Counted from the first letter of the stretch, positions 55,362-64,000 are shown. The stretch is 64,000 nt of DNA from an uncultured Eggerthellaceae bacterium (GCA_905234785.1 CAJOIP010000015.1:48909-112908), one strand, 5' to 3'. Notes: generated by a model from the letters alone, not told the origin. Numbers and translations: made by a program.

Positions 55362-56783
55362 ATGAGCGAGAACACCATTCAATCAGTGCACTTCATCGGC
55401 ATCGGCGGCGTGGGCATGAGCGGCATCGCGCGCGTGGCGCACGACCAGGGCATGCGCGTGACCGGTTCGGACATGAAGGAAAGCCGCTACACCAAGCAGC
55501 TTGCGGAAGCGGGCGTGCAGGTGTTCATCGGCGAGCACAAGCCCGAGAACATTCCCGGCACGGGTGCCGACGACGGCCCCGACGTGGTGGTCGTCACCAC
55601 GGCCGTGCTCGAGAACAACCCCGAGCTCATCGCCGCGCGTGAACGCGGCCTTGCCATTTGGCACCGCGCGCAGATGCTCGCGCGCCTGGGCGTGGGCCTC
55701 GACACGGTGGCCGTGGCCGGCACGCATGGCAAGACCACCACGTCTTCCATGGTCGCCAGCGCTATGGACGCCATGGGCCTCGATCCCACGTTCCTCATCG
55801 GCGGCATCGTGCGCTCATATGGCACAAACGCCCATTCCGGCACCGGCCGCCACTACGTCGTGGAAGCCGACGAGTCCGACAAGTCGTTCCGCTACCTGTC
55901 GCCGGCTGCCGCGCTCATCACCAACATCGAGGCCGACCACCTCGACCATTACCGCGACCTCGACGAAATCCGTGAGAAGTTCGCGGCGTTCATCTCGATG
56001 GTTCCCGCAGACGGCCCGGTCGTCGTGTGCGGTGAAGACGAATCGCTCGTGGCGGTCACGCAATCGACCGGGCACGCGTACAAGACCTACGGTTTCGGCG
56101 ACGGGTTCGACATTCAAATCGTGAAGTACGAGCCGCACGGCGTCGGCAGCGATTTCGCGGTGAAGCTTCCCAGCGGCGAGGTCGTGGAATCGTGCGTGCC
56201 GCAAAACCCCGGGCGCCACAACGTGCTGAACGCTGCGGGCGCCATCGGGCTCATTGACGCGCTGGGGTTCTCGGCGGCCGAGGCCGCGCAGGCCATGCGA
56301 TCGTTCGGCGGCGTGAAGCGCCGGTTCGACCTCGTGGGCGAGGCTGCGGGCGTCACCGTGGTCGACGACTACGCGCATCATCCCACCGAAATCGCCGCCA
56401 CGATCCAGGCGGCTTCCAAGCTGGGTTATTCCCACGTGCACGTGCTCTTCCAGCCGCATCGCTACTCGCGCGCCCCGCTGTTCTGCGAGGTGCTGCACGA
56501 CGAGTTCGGCGCGGCGTTCGACGCGGCCGACACGGTCACGTTCATGGACGTGTACTCGGCGGGCGAAGCGCCCGTGCCGGGTGTCACCGGCAAGACGTTC
56601 TTGCAGGTCGTGCACGACCACGAAGGCCATCCGCCCACTCATTACGTGCCGCGCCGCATCGACGTGGTGCCGCACATGGCAGAACTGGCGGGCAAGGGCG
56701 ACCTCGTCATCACGATGGGCGCGGGCGACGTGACGGCTATCGGCGGCCAGCTCGTCGCCGCCCTGCAGGAGCAAGCACGCTAA
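55362..56783 (+). CDS. murC: UDP-N-acetylmuramate:L-alanine ligase
   Basis: This 473-residue Mur ligase adds the first residue of the stem peptide. It begins VHFIGIGGVGMSGIARVAHD, and has VAGTHGKTTTSSMVASAM (P-loop), EADESDKSFRYLSPAAALIT, NIEADHLDHY, the HNVLNAAGAIGL block and DDYAHHPTEI near the C-terminus. Length is typical. The ATG at 55362 has CAGGGACGG upstream; the open frame from 55257 is not supported. murB and ddl, common neighbours, are absent from this cluster. Confidence 0.97.
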   Translation: MSENTIQSVHFIGIGGVGMSGIARVAHDQGMRVTGSDMKESRYTKQLAEAGVQVFIGEHKPENIPGTGADDGPDVVVVTTAVLENNPELIAARERGLAIWHRAQMLARLGVGLDTVAVAGTHGKTTTSSMVASAMDAMGLDPTFLIGGIVRSYGTNAHSGTGRHYVVEADESDKSFRYLSPAAALITNIEADHLDHYRDLDEIREKFAAFISMVPADGPVVVCGEDESLVAVTQSTGHAYKTYGFGDGFDIQIVKYEPHGVGSDFAVKLPSGEVVESCVPQNPGRHNVLNAAGAIGLIDALGFSAAEAAQAMRSFGGVKRRFDLVGEAAGVTVVDDYAHHPTEIAATIQAASKLGYSHVHVLFQPHRYSRAPLFCEVLHDEFGAAFDAADTVTFMDVYSAGEAPVPGVTGKTFLQVVHDHEGHPPTHYVPRRIDVVPHMAELAGKGDLVITMGAGDVTAIGGQLVAALQEQAR

Positions 56784-58037
56784 GTGGCGAACCGAAACGA
56801 CAGGCGCACCCGTACGTCTTCGCGCGGCTCGGCCTCGCGCATGTCGTCTCGTCCGTCGTCACGTCGCGAAGCGGCTAAGCGCAAGCCGTCGCGCGGCAGC
56901 TCGGCCTTGCGCGGCGAATCCCAGCCTTCGGCGCGCACTTCTTCGCGACGCACGCGCGACAGCCGGCCGGAACGCACGCGCACGGCTTCCACACGCCCGG
57001 TCCCGAAACGGTCCGATACGAATCGTTCCACGCGCCCTTCAGCGCGCACATCTGCGCGTCCCATGCGCACGTCGAGCTTCGAAGACCTCCTCGACATCGA
57101 GAACGTCAATCGCCCCGCGCAAACCATGTTCGCCGTGCCCGGCGGGCGCTACGACGGCCCGACGCTCGAAGACGACCGGCAAAGCCAGCCCGAGTTCGTG
57201 TCGACGAGCGTGGGCGAGCTGCGGAGGGCCGAACGCACCGAGCGGGCGGCGCGCATCCGCAATTCGTCGCGGCGCTACCTCATGCGGTTCGTCATCATCA
57301 TCGGCGTCATCGTGGTGCTGCTCGCCGGTTGGGCGGTTCTGTACAATTCCCCGGCCTTCTCGATTGAAAACGTGCAGGTCAACGGCGTCGAGCATCTGAC
57401 GAGCGACGAGGTTTCCCAGCTTGCGAACGTGCCGGCTGGCGCAACGCTTTTGCGCGTCGACACCGAGGCCATCGCCGAGCGCATGAAGCAGACCGCATGG
57501 GTCGAAGACGCCGAGGTGAAGCGCGTGTTCCCGAACACGCTTGAAATCGACGTGACCGAGCGGCAAGTGCAGGCGATCGTCGAGATTCCCACGAGTTCCG
57601 GCAGCGCCGTGAAGAGCTGGGCGATTGCGGAAGACCACATGTGGCTCATGCCCATTCCCGAAGCCGGCTCCGATGCGGCGAAAACCACGAGCCCGAAGAT
57701 CTACGAGGACGCCGAGGCGGTGCTGCACATCGTCGACGTTCCCTATGGCACGAAGGCCGAAATCGGCGAAATCTGCGCCGATGGCAACGTGAACAATGCG
57801 CTCGAGATCGTGAACGGCATGACGACCGAGCTTTCCGGGCGCGTGGTGAAGGTGTCGGCTGCCGGGCCCGCCGAGACGACGCTCATCCTCGACAACGGCG
57901 TGGAGATCGCGTTCGGCAAGGCCGAAGACATCCGCGACAAGGAACGCGTCATCCTGAAGATTCTCGAGGAAAATCCCGACGGCGTCGCCTACATCAACGT
58001 CCGCATGGTGGAAAGCCCCACCTGGCGCGCTGTGTAA
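56784..58037 (+). CDS. ftsQ: FtsQ/DivIB cell division protein with POTRA domain
   Basis: This 417-residue protein has a long cytoplasmic N-terminus (about 155 residues), very rich in Arg, Ser and Thr in the first 100. One membrane anchor (about 171-188; FVIIIGVIVVLLAGWAVLYN) follows, then a POTRA domain beginning FSIENVQVNGVEHLTSDEVS and a beta domain with WVEDAEVKRVFPNTLEIDVTE. This is the FtsQ layout; it links FtsL/FtsB to the divisome. The GTG start is directly at the murC stop codon. The basic tail is longer than in model FtsQ proteins. Confidence 0.93.
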   Translation: MANRNDRRTRTSSRGSASRMSSRPSSRREAAKRKPSRGSSALRGESQPSARTSSRRTRDSRPERTRTASTRPVPKRSDTNRSTRPSARTSARPMRTSSFEDLLDIENVNRPAQTMFAVPGGRYDGPTLEDDRQSQPEFVSTSVGELRRAERTERAARIRNSSRRYLMRFVIIIGVIVVLLAGWAVLYNSPAFSIENVQVNGVEHLTSDEVSQLANVPAGATLLRVDTEAIAERMKQTAWVEDAEVKRVFPNTLEIDVTERQVQAIVEIPTSSGSAVKSWAIAEDHMWLMPIPEAGSDAAKTTSPKIYEDAEAVLHIVDVPYGTKAEIGEICADGNVNNALEIVNGMTTELSGRVVKVSAAGPAETTLILDNGVEIAFGKAEDIRDKERVILKILEENPDGVAYINVRMVESPTWRAV

Positions 58038-58110
58038 TGATGATGCGCGGGAGGGGGGCTAGTGCATCATTTTAAATGATGCACTAGCCCCCCTCCCGCG
58101 CATCATTCCC
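58038..58110. repeat. Palindromic repeat family A, copy 3
   Basis: Arms of about 36 bases (to 58073, and 58074-58110) with core GCGCGGGAGGGGGGCTAGTG fold directly on each other without a long loop. It starts at the ftsQ stop and may terminate the wall-gene transcript upstream of the ftsZ promoter. Confidence 0.88.
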
Positions 58111-58135
58111 AATTTGGCATTTACATGCGTTTACG

Positions 58136-58163
58136 TTGCAAATAGGGTGGCTTCGTGTACAAT
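58136..58163 (+). promoter_or_regulatory. ftsZ promoter candidate
   Basis: TTGCAA and TACAAT are spaced by 16 bases, about 68 bases upstream of the ftsZ start and just after the family A hairpin. This suggests ftsZ has its own promoter. Confidence 0.65.
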
Positions 58164-58230
58164 CATCGTGGTTTTATATGACTTGTACTGAAATGCAGTT
58201 CAAAGACCATAAGAGTAGGGGAGTGCAGAC

Positions 58231-59391
58231 ATGCCTATCAATCTAGCGTCCGAGCATCTGGCGGTTATCAAGGTCGTCGGCGTCGGCGGCGGCGGCACGA
58301 ACGCCGTTAACCGCATGGTAGAAGCCGGCGTGCAGGGCGTCGAGTTCATCGCCGTGAACACCGACCGTCAGGCGCTGCTCATGTCGGACGCCGACAAGAC
58401 CATCCATATCGGAGAAGACCTCACCCGCGGTCTAGGCGCCGGCGCGAACCCCGAGGTGGGCGCGCAGGCAGCCGAGGAAAGCCGCGACGAGATCCGCCAG
58501 GCGCTCGCCGAAGCCGACATGGTGTTCGTCACCGCTGGCGAAGGCGGCGGCACGGGCACGGGCGCGGCGCCGGTCATCGCGCAGATCGCCCGCGAGGAAA
58601 TCGGCGCGCTGACGGTGGGCATCGTCACCAAGCCGTTCTCGTTCGAAGGCCGCATGCGCCGCAACCAGGCCGACCAGGGCGTCGAGCTTCTCAGCCAGAA
58701 GGTCGACACGCTCATCGTCATTCCGAACGACCGCCTGCTCGAAGTCGTCGACAAGAAGACGAGCATGCTCGACGCGTTCCGCATCGCCGACGACACGCTG
58801 CGCCAGGGCATCCAGGGCGTCACCGACCTCATCACTATTCCCGGCCTCATCAACCTCGACTTCGCCGACATCCGCACGGTCATGAAGGACGCGGGCACGG
58901 CCATGATGGGCATCGGCATCGCCACGGGCGAAAACCGCGCCCTCGACGCCGCGCAGCAGGCCATCAACTCCAACTTGCTGGAAACCACCATCGCGGGCGC
59001 TTCCCGCGTGCTGTTCTCGATCGCCGGCGGCCCGGACCTCACGCTTGCCGAGGTCGACGCTGCGGCCCGCACGGTCGAGGCGTGCGCCGACGAGAACGCC
59101 AACATCATCTACGGCCAGATCGTCGACGAGTCGATGGGCGACGCCGTGCGCATCACCGTCATCGCCACGGGCTTCAAGGCCGACGCTTTCGAAAGCCGCC
59201 GCAGCACCTCGCGCAACGACCTGTTCGCAAGCACGGTCCAGGACACCGCCGCCAACGGCTCGGCTGCCATTTCGCAGGCTGCCGCCACCCCGGTCGCCAC
59301 CCCGCAGCCCGCGGCTCCGCGCACGACCATCCCGGCCGGCGCGCGCCTGTCCGACGAGGATTACATCCCCGACTTCCTGAAGCGCCGCTAA
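58231..59391 (+). CDS. ftsZ: Cell division GTPase FtsZ
   Basis: This 386-residue tubulin homologue forms the Z ring. Motifs: [32 protein letters not shown], the tubulin signature [39 protein letters not shown] and the T7 loop [11 protein letters not shown]. The C-terminal linker is Ala/Pro/Thr-rich and ends in [12 protein letters not shown], the conserved tail that binds SepF and FtsW. AGGGGAGTGCAG precedes the ATG. Since ftsA is absent from this cluster, SepF (61226) is the likely membrane tether. Confidence 0.98.
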   Translation: MPINLASEHLAVIKVVGVGGGGTNAVNRMVEAGVQGVEFIAVNTDRQALLMSDADKTIHIGEDLTRGLGAGANPEVGAQAAEESRDEIRQALAEADMVFVTAGEGGGTGTGAAPVIAQIAREEIGALTVGIVTKPFSFEGRMRRNQADQGVELLSQKVDTLIVIPNDRLLEVVDKKTSMLDAFRIADDTLRQGIQGVTDLITIPGLINLDFADIRTVMKDAGTAMMGIGIATGENRALDAAQQAINSNLLETTIAGASRVLFSIAGGPDLTLAEVDAAARTVEACADENANIIYGQIVDESMGDAVRITVIATGFKADAFESRRSTSRNDLFASTVQDTAANGSAAISQAAATPVATPQPAAPRTTIPAGARLSDEDYIPDFLKRR

Positions 59392-59410
59392 GCGGGAAAA
59401 GCTTCCAGGC

Positions 59411-59548
59411 TGTCATCCTGAGCGAGCGAAGCTTCCACGATGTCATCCTGAGCGAGCGAAGTTCCAAGCATGTCATCCTGAGCGAGCGAAGTTCCAAGCA
59501 TGTCATCCTGAGCGAGCGAAGCGAGTCGAAGGATCTCCGCGAAGCGGT
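59411..59548. repeat. 30-bp tandem array built from repeat family C
   Basis: TGTCATCCTGAGCGAGCGAA occurs at 59411, 59441, 59471 and 59501, exactly 30 bases apart. The first three copies hold only the left half plus about 10 bases; the last runs on into the complete unit ending GGATCTCCGCGAAGCGG. It fills the ftsZ-pgeF spacer. Confidence 0.92.
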
Positions 59549-59593
59549 AAGCTGAAGTGGAGGTCCTTCGTTTTTCGATGGGAAGGGGTGCAA

Positions 59594-60409
59594 GTGCCAA
59601 CCTTGCCAATGCCGGTATTGATAGAACGTGAGCTAGGAAGCGTTTCTGCGCTCACTGACGAGGCGCTGTTCGAGGCGTGCGGCGTGCGCATTGCGTTCAC
59701 GGGGCGCGATGGCGGCGTCAGCACGGGGCCATACGCGTCGCTGAACACGGGCGACCATGTGGAAGACGACCTTTCGTGCGTGCTGCAAAACCGCGCAATC
59801 GTGCTGGAAGCGCTTGGGTTTGCGGGTGCGCCGCTCGTGGTGCCGAAGCAGGTGCACGGGGTCGAAATCGTGAAGGTGGGCGCTCCAGATGACGTGCCAG
59901 GCGCGCAGGCGCAGGCTGCTGCCGGCGCCGATGCCGTGCTGGTGGAAGCACCTGGCGTGGGCGCGCTGCTGAACTTCGCCGATTGCCTGCCGCTGATCCT
60001 CGTGGCGCCAAGTGGACGCTTCGCGGTCGTGCATGCCGGTTGGCGCGGAGCGCTGGCGGGCATCGCCGGCAAAGCTGTGCGCGAGCTCGCGCAGGCGCAA
60101 GGCGAGGGAAGCGCAGCTGGGTTCAACGCATACATCGGCCCGCATATACGCTCGGAGTGCTTCGAGACGAGCGAAGATATCGCCGCTCGGTTCGCCGACG
60201 CATACGGTGCCGACGTGCTTGCCGATTCGCGCCACGTAAGCCTTGCGCGCGTCGTGTCGGTAGACCTTGCGCGCGCGGGCGTTTCCCATGACCGCATCGC
60301 AGATGCGGGCATTTGCACGGTCTGCAATTCCGACCGCTACTTCTCATACCGCGCCGCCGCCGGCAACTGCGGCCGTCATGCCGCAGTTGCAATCCGAAAA
60401 GGGGAGTGA
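59594..60409 (+). CDS. pgeF: Peptidoglycan editing factor PgeF (YfiH, laccase-domain family)
   Basis: This protein of about 271 residues has the YfiH/DUF152 motifs in order: FTGRDGGVSTGPYASLN, VPKQVHGVEIV, LLNFADCLPLILV and AVVHAGWRGALAGIAGKAV, with FNAYIGPHIR and CNSDRYFSYR near the C-terminus. His and Cys residues of the zinc site are present. In E. coli this enzyme removes misincorporated L-Ser from the wall precursor. The start could be GTG 59588, GTG 59594 or ATG 59609; 59594 gives the best spacing to GGAAGGGG. It follows ftsZ in many Gram-positives. Confidence 0.9.
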   Translation: MPTLPMPVLIERELGSVSALTDEALFEACGVRIAFTGRDGGVSTGPYASLNTGDHVEDDLSCVLQNRAIVLEALGFAGAPLVVPKQVHGVEIVKVGAPDDVPGAQAQAAAGADAVLVEAPGVGALLNFADCLPLILVAPSGRFAVVHAGWRGALAGIAGKAVRELAQAQGEGSAAGFNAYIGPHIRSECFETSEDIAARFADAYGADVLADSRHVSLARVVSVDLARAGVSHDRIADAGICTVCNSDRYFSYRAAAGNCGRHAAVAIRKGE

Positions 60410-60411
60410 GC

Positions 60412-61074
60412 ATGAACGTCAAAGAACAGTATGCAGCAGTTGCCGCCGATGTTGTGGCGACGTGCAAGCGGGTAGGTCGTGCGCCAGAAGAAGTCACAGT
60501 CGTTGCCGTTTCCAAAACCGTGGGGCCGGACGAGGTGGCGGACGCTATCGCGGGCGGGGCGCGCAACTTCGGCGAGAACCGCCCCGACCAGCTTATGCTG
60601 AAAGCTGACCTATTCACCGATTCGACTTGGCATTTCATCGGCAATATCCAGTCGCGCCGCATCCGCGACATCGTGGGCCGCGCCGCGCTGATTCACTCGC
60701 TGTTCGAGGAGCGCCACGCGCGCAAGATCGACGAGATCGCGCGCGAACACGGTATCGTGCAGGACGTACTTTTGGAAGTGAACGTGTCGGGCGAGGAGAG
60801 CAAGTCCGGCCTTGCGCCCGCCGATGTGCGCGCCATGCTGGAAGCGTGCTCCGAGTTGCCGAACCTGCGCGTTTGCGGCCTTATGACCATGGCGCCGCTC
60901 GGCGATATGGAAACGGCGCGCGCGTCGTTTTCCGGCTTGCGCGAACTGCGCGACGAACTGCAAGCCGATTACCCCGACCTTACCGAGCTTTCCATGGGCA
61001 TGACCGACGACTGGCCCATCGCCATCGAGGAAGGCGCCACCATCGTCCGCATCGGCCGCGCTATCTTCCAGTAA
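60412..61074 (+). CDS. PLP homeostasis protein (YggS/PROSC family)
   Basis: This 220-residue single-domain protein has the alanine-racemase-like barrel. TVVAVSKT carries the PLP lysine (about residue 35), followed by FGENRPDQLMLKADLF, WHFIGNIQSRRIRDIV, LLEVNVSGEESKSGL, VCGLMTMAPLGD and SMGMTDDWPIAIEEGATIVR with GRAIF. All are family signatures. It binds PLP and balances vitamin B6 and amino-acid pools; no catalysis is firmly known. The ATG at 60412 follows GGGGAG at the pgeF end. Confidence 0.94.
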   Translation: MNVKEQYAAVAADVVATCKRVGRAPEEVTVVAVSKTVGPDEVADAIAGGARNFGENRPDQLMLKADLFTDSTWHFIGNIQSRRIRDIVGRAALIHSLFEERHARKIDEIAREHGIVQDVLLEVNVSGEESKSGLAPADVRAMLEACSELPNLRVCGLMTMAPLGDMETARASFSGLRELRDELQADYPDLTELSMGMTDDWPIAIEEGATIVRIGRAIFQ

Positions 61075-61225
61075 GAATGTGCCGGGAGGGTCGTCTTTGC
61101 GGCAGATGGTAACGGGAGGGATGCCCTCGCGTTACGTTCATGGGAGTTTTCGGCGCGTTGTGCTGCATGGCTGGCTATTCGGGTACTATATGTACAACTG
61201 ATCTTCAAGTGAAACGGGTGATTAC

Positions 61226-61984
61226 ATGGCGAATTTCGCAGACAGTGCCGCGAATGCGTTTGACGGGCTGAAGTCCCGCCTCGGCTTCGGCCGCAAGGAT
61301 GAGGAATTCTACGACGACGATTACGGCTACGACGACAACTTCGACGACGATTACGCCGACGACGATTACGGCTACGACGAGCCGGCGCAGAGCGCCTATC
61401 GCCCCATCACCACGTCGCGCAGCTCGCGTCCGAGCCGCTTCGGCCATGGCGAAAGCGCCGCGTCGAACCTCGTTTCCATCGACGACGTGAAGGCCAACAC
61501 GCCGCTTCCCGACCGCTACAGCCGTGACGCGCGCAACGACGACGACCGTTATCCGGTCTCCACGCGTTCGAGCTACCAGCCTTCCGAAGATTTCAGCGCC
61601 CGCTCGTCGCGCTCCGAGGGCTACGATTCGCTGTTCGAGCCGACCGAAACCCCCACGTTCACCCCGTACGATCCGTACGAGGCGTATTCCAGTCCGAGCG
61701 GCTCGGCGTACACGACGACGCGTCCGCTCACGGTCATCAAGCCGGTCGTGTACGGCGATGTCGAGCGCGTCGCCCGCGCGGTCAAGTCCGGCGACGTCGT
61801 GGTGCTCGTCATGCGCAACACGCCCGACGACCTGTCCAAGCGCATCCTCGATTTCTCGTTCGGCGTGGCCAGCGCGCTCGACGCGAGCGTCGAATGTCCC
61901 GGCGAGAAGGTGTTCGCCATCGCCAGGGGCAACGGCCTCACCGAAGACGAGAAGACGCGCCTGCGCAACCAAGGTGCGCTGTAA
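61226..61984 (+). CDS. sepF: Cell division protein SepF
   Basis: This 252-residue protein has an N-terminal amphipathic membrane-binding helix (ANFADSAANAFDGLKSRLGF), then a very acidic tract with repeated Asp-Asp-Tyr (about 28-55), a Ser/Arg-rich disordered linker and the SepF domain (about 168-252) with LTVIKPVVYGDVERVARAVK, GDVVVLVMRNTPDDLSKRIL and DFSFGVASALDA. SepF bundles FtsZ and ties it to the membrane. It is longer than Bacillus SepF (about 150) because of the linker. This fits the lack of ftsA in the cluster. Confidence 0.94.
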   Translation: MANFADSAANAFDGLKSRLGFGRKDEEFYDDDYGYDDNFDDDYADDDYGYDEPAQSAYRPITTSRSSRPSRFGHGESAASNLVSIDDVKANTPLPDRYSRDARNDDDRYPVSTRSSYQPSEDFSARSSRSEGYDSLFEPTETPTFTPYDPYEAYSSPSGSAYTTTRPLTVIKPVVYGDVERVARAVKSGDVVVLVMRNTPDDLSKRILDFSFGVASALDASVECPGEKVFAIARGNGLTEDEKTRLRNQGAL

Positions 61985-62024
61985 ATGAGCGCGCGCACAA
62001 CCGCCGTCATCGTATCCCCTTTCC

Positions 62025-62198
62025 ATAGGGGCGCAGGCCTCTGCGCCCGTGGCGTGCATTCGGAAGAGGTGCTGCAATAATGTCTGCCAAGTTCGTCATC
62101 GTGCTCCTTTCCCGTAGGGGCGCAGTCCCCTGCGCCCGTGGCGTGCATTTGGAAGGGGCGCTGCAATGATGTCTGCCATTGGAAGGGGCGCTGCAATG
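62025..62198. repeat. Family B arms and triplicated proC start region
   Basis: Two related blocks, TAGGGGCGCAGGCCTCTGCG and TAGGGGCGCAGTCCCCTGCG (about 62026 and 62115), are each followed by GCCCGTGGCGTGCATT. After the first comes a copy of the proC ribosome site, ATG and seven codons (62063-62103). After the second comes a shorter copy (62152-62179). The real proC start follows at 62180. The copies share GGAAGNGGNGCTGCAATnATG and TCTGCCA. Confidence 0.88.
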
Positions 62199-63050
62199 AT
62201 GTCTGCCAAGTTCGTCATCGTCGGCGGGGGGAAGATGGGCGAGGCCATCCTGTCCGGGTGGCTTGCCAGCGATGCGGCGCCTGCCGATTCCATTGAAGCC
62301 GCCGACATCGTGGCCGTCGACCCGACGCCCGAACGCCGCGCGTATCTGGAAGGGACCTATGGCATCGCCTGCGTGGCCGACGTGGCCGACCTGCCGGCCG
62401 ATTGCAAGCCCGATGTGGTCGTGCTCGCCGTGAAGCCGCAGGTCATGATGGGCGTGTTGGAATCGATCGCGCATACGCCCGCATTCCAAGAATCCGACGA
62501 CGGCGCAGGTCCGCTGTTCGTGTCGATTGCCGCCGGCCTCACCACCGAGCGCATCGCAGCCGCCTTGCCGCAGGGCGCCCCGCTCGTGCGCGTCATGCCC
62601 AACATGCCCCTTATGGTGGGCGCGGGCGCATCGGGCGTGTGCGGCGGTGCGAAAGCAACGTCCGACCAGGTGCAATACGTGGCCGACCTGTTTGGCTGCC
62701 TGGGCCGCGCAGTCGTGGTCGACGAATCGCACATGGACGCCGTCTGCGCTGTCAGCGGTTCCGGTCCGGCGTACGTGGCGGCGCTCGTCGAGCACCTGCG
62801 CGATGCCGGCGCCGCGCAAGGGCTCGACCCCGAACTGGCCGAAGTGCTGGCGTTGCAAACCGTACTCGGCACGGCGCGCCTCATCGACGAAACCGCCCTC
62901 ACGCCGCAAACGGCGCGCGAGGCGGTCTGTTCCCCCGGCGGCACGACGCTCGCAGCGCTCGATGCCATGAACGAGCAAGGGTTTTCCCAGGTCATCGATG
63001 CAGGCGTTGCAGCTGCCGTCCAGCGTTCCAAAGAACTGGCGGCAATGTAG
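62199..63050 (+). CDS. proC: Pyrroline-5-carboxylate reductase
   Basis: This 283-residue enzyme makes proline from pyrroline-5-carboxylate with NAD(P)H. It has SAKFVIVGGGKMGEAILSGW (Rossmann loop), VVVLAVKPQVM, RVMPNMPLMVGAGASGVCG and the C-terminal signature VCAVSGSGPAYVAALVEHL. The ATG at 62199 follows GGAAGGGGCGCTGCA. An upstream ATG at 62166 would add 11 residues encoded by a duplicated copy of the start region (MMSAIGRGAAM), so two start sites may be used. Confidence 0.94.
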   Translation: MSAKFVIVGGGKMGEAILSGWLASDAAPADSIEAADIVAVDPTPERRAYLEGTYGIACVADVADLPADCKPDVVVLAVKPQVMMGVLESIAHTPAFQESDDGAGPLFVSIAAGLTTERIAAALPQGAPLVRVMPNMPLMVGAGASGVCGGAKATSDQVQYVADLFGCLGRAVVVDESHMDAVCAVSGSGPAYVAALVEHLRDAGAAQGLDPELAEVLALQTVLGTARLIDETALTPQTAREAVCSPGGTTLAALDAMNEQGFSQVIDAGVAAAVQRSKELAAM

Positions 63051-63124
63051 CAAGCGACGATGCGCCAACCCGACCAGGCCACGTCGACACACTACCCACA
63101 CTACCAAAGGAGCATCGCAGCAGC

Positions 63125-63379
63125 ATGATTCGCGCACTACTCATCGGCCTCACCAACGCATACACCACGATCATCTTCATTTACGTCATCATGTCGTGGA
63201 TTCCCAATTCCACCGGCATCGTCGGCGACGTGTACCGCGTGCTCGGCAAGATCTGCGACCCGTACCTCAACCTCTTCAAGCGCCTGATACCGCCTATTGG
63301 AGGTATGGTGGACGTAACTCCCATCATTGCGCTGCTTGTTTTACAATTGGTCGTACGTTTTATAGTTGGCATTTTGTAA
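63125..63379 (+). CDS. YggT family membrane protein
   Basis: This 84-residue protein has two hydrophobic segments (about 4-26 and 62-83) with the YggT signature between them: WIPNSTGIVGDVYRVLGKIC, then DPYLNLFKRLIPPIGG and VDVTPIIALLVLQ. YggT proteins lie beside sepF and divIVA in many Gram-positives and are thought to aid membrane or division processes (also osmotic shock in E. coli). AAAGGAG precedes the ATG, 12 or so bases away. Confidence 0.9.
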   Translation: MIRALLIGLTNAYTTIIFIYVIMSWIPNSTGIVGDVYRVLGKICDPYLNLFKRLIPPIGGMVDVTPIIALLVLQLVVRFIVGIL

Positions 63380-63430
63380 TCTTTATCTATACTGAACTGG
63401 TAAGTGTGAACGAACGCGAAAGGGCTCATC

Positions 63431-64000
63431 ATGGCGATTACCGCAGCAGACATTCAAAACGTGAGTTTCTCGATCGACCGCAAGGGCTACGACGTCGACG
63501 AGGTCGATGTCTTCCTCGAGCATGTCGCTGACGAAATCGACGCCCTGAACCGCCTTATCGCCGATCTGGAAGAGCAGGTTGCCGGTGGGGCCGCCGACGT
63601 GGCCGAGGCCGTCGAAGTGACCGAAGGCGCCGAGGAGTTCGTGGCCGCCGCCGACGCCGGCGAGCTTGCCGAGCTGCAGGCCCGCATCATCGAGCTGGAA
63701 ACGCAGCTCAGCGAGAAGTCTGCAAACGACAACGCCATCTCGCAGGCCCTCATCGTGGCCCAGCGTTCCGCCGACGAGGTGCTCGCGAACGCCCGCACCG
63801 AGGCCTCCAACATCATCAAGGACGCCGACGAAGAGGCTGACCGCATCATCGGCAAGGCCGAGGCCGACCGCCTGCGCATCGCCGAGTCCATCCGCTCGCT
63901 CGAAACCGACCGTTCCGACGTGCGCGCCGAGTACCGCGAGATGCTGGCGAACTTCATGGCCGACGCCCAGAAGAAGCTGGCCGAGATCGACGGCGACGCC
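63431..64000 (+). CDS. divIVA: DivIVA-domain protein, truncated by the window end
   Basis: The first 190 residues are visible and the frame is open at the window end. The N-terminal DivIVA lipid-binding domain reads ITAADIQNVSFSIDRKGYDV, then DEVDVFLEHVADEIDALNR. An acidic Ala/Glu/Val-rich spacer (about 55-80) and a long coiled coil follow (LQARIIELETQLSEKSANDN and IIKDADEEADRIIGKAEADR). DivIVA marks curved membranes at poles and septa and guides growth in actinobacteria. It sits downstream of sepF-proC-yggT as in Gram-positive bacteria. Confidence 0.93.
   Translation, partial: MAITAADIQNVSFSIDRKGYDVDEVDVFLEHVADEIDALNRLIADLEEQVAGGAADVAEAVEVTEGAEEFVAAADAGELAELQARIIELETQLSEKSANDNAISQALIVAQRSADEVLANARTEASNIIKDADEEADRIIGKAEADRLRIAESIRSLETDRSDVRAEYREMLANFMADAQKKLAEIDGDA

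Noticed and set aside
59411..59548. CRISPR array
   Set aside because: The 30-base period is a direct tandem repeat without unique spacers, and no cas gene is in the window.

Overview
This window is high-GC chromosomal DNA from what looks like an anaerobic actinobacterium of the Coriobacteriia/Eggerthellales type. That placement is an inference. It rests on a one-chain pyruvate:ferredoxin oxidoreductase, an actinobacterial division/wall cluster with SepF and DivIVA but no FtsA, a MurE with the DNPR motif expected for meso-diaminopimelate peptidoglycan, and an actinobacterial type Ic aspartate aminotransferase.

Layout. 1-5.2 kb: end of a universal stress protein, a membrane-anchored EEP-fold phosphatase/nuclease, a lipoprotein, a small tail-anchored protein, a GGDEF protein and trpS. 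5.29-8.80 kb: tRNA-Val carrying a complete ~3.4-kb integrated element bounded by 46-bp direct repeats. It encodes a tyrosine integrase, an XRE repressor, an excisionase-like protein and a Rep with the HUH-endonuclease plus SF3-helicase layout of eukaryotic CRESS-DNA viruses. Just upstream of rep is a stem-loop whose loop carries TAGTATTAC, the circovirus-type origin nonanucleotide. This is the most exciting object in the window. 8.85-17.4 kb: an ABC-F ATPase fused in frame to TrmL through a local rearrangement, a repeat cluster, adk, and two overlapping YhgE/Pip exporters. 17.8-29.6 kb: a TIGR02452 macrodomain-like protein, nifJ, vsr, putP, an aminotransferase, a lipoprotein, a PrsW protease with a zinc ribbon, and an M23 peptidase.

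29.9-36.7 kb: a translation and secretion block with tRNA-Tyr, tRNA-Thr, tRNA-Met, tuf, rpmG, tRNA-Trp, secE, nusG, rplK, rplA, then map and nadK. 36.8-43.2 kb: murJ, a DUF1846 gene, pyrG, xerD and a small XRE regulator. 43.3-64 kb: the dcw cluster (mraZ, rsmH, ftsL-like, ftsI, murE, murF, mraY, murD, ftsW, murG, murC, ftsQ, ftsZ) followed by pgeF, yggS, sepF, proC, yggT and a truncated divIVA. Together these make and flip lipid II, build the septum and position the divisome. A run of GTG boxes at roughly 10-bp spacing over the mraZ promoter looks like the MraZ autoregulatory operator.

The chromosome is dense in short palindromic repeats of at least five families, named A-E here. Several copies lie inside essential genes (one in murF, two in murD) without breaking the frame, and another is associated with a triplicated proC start region. 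All calls come from reading the sequence; no database search was run.
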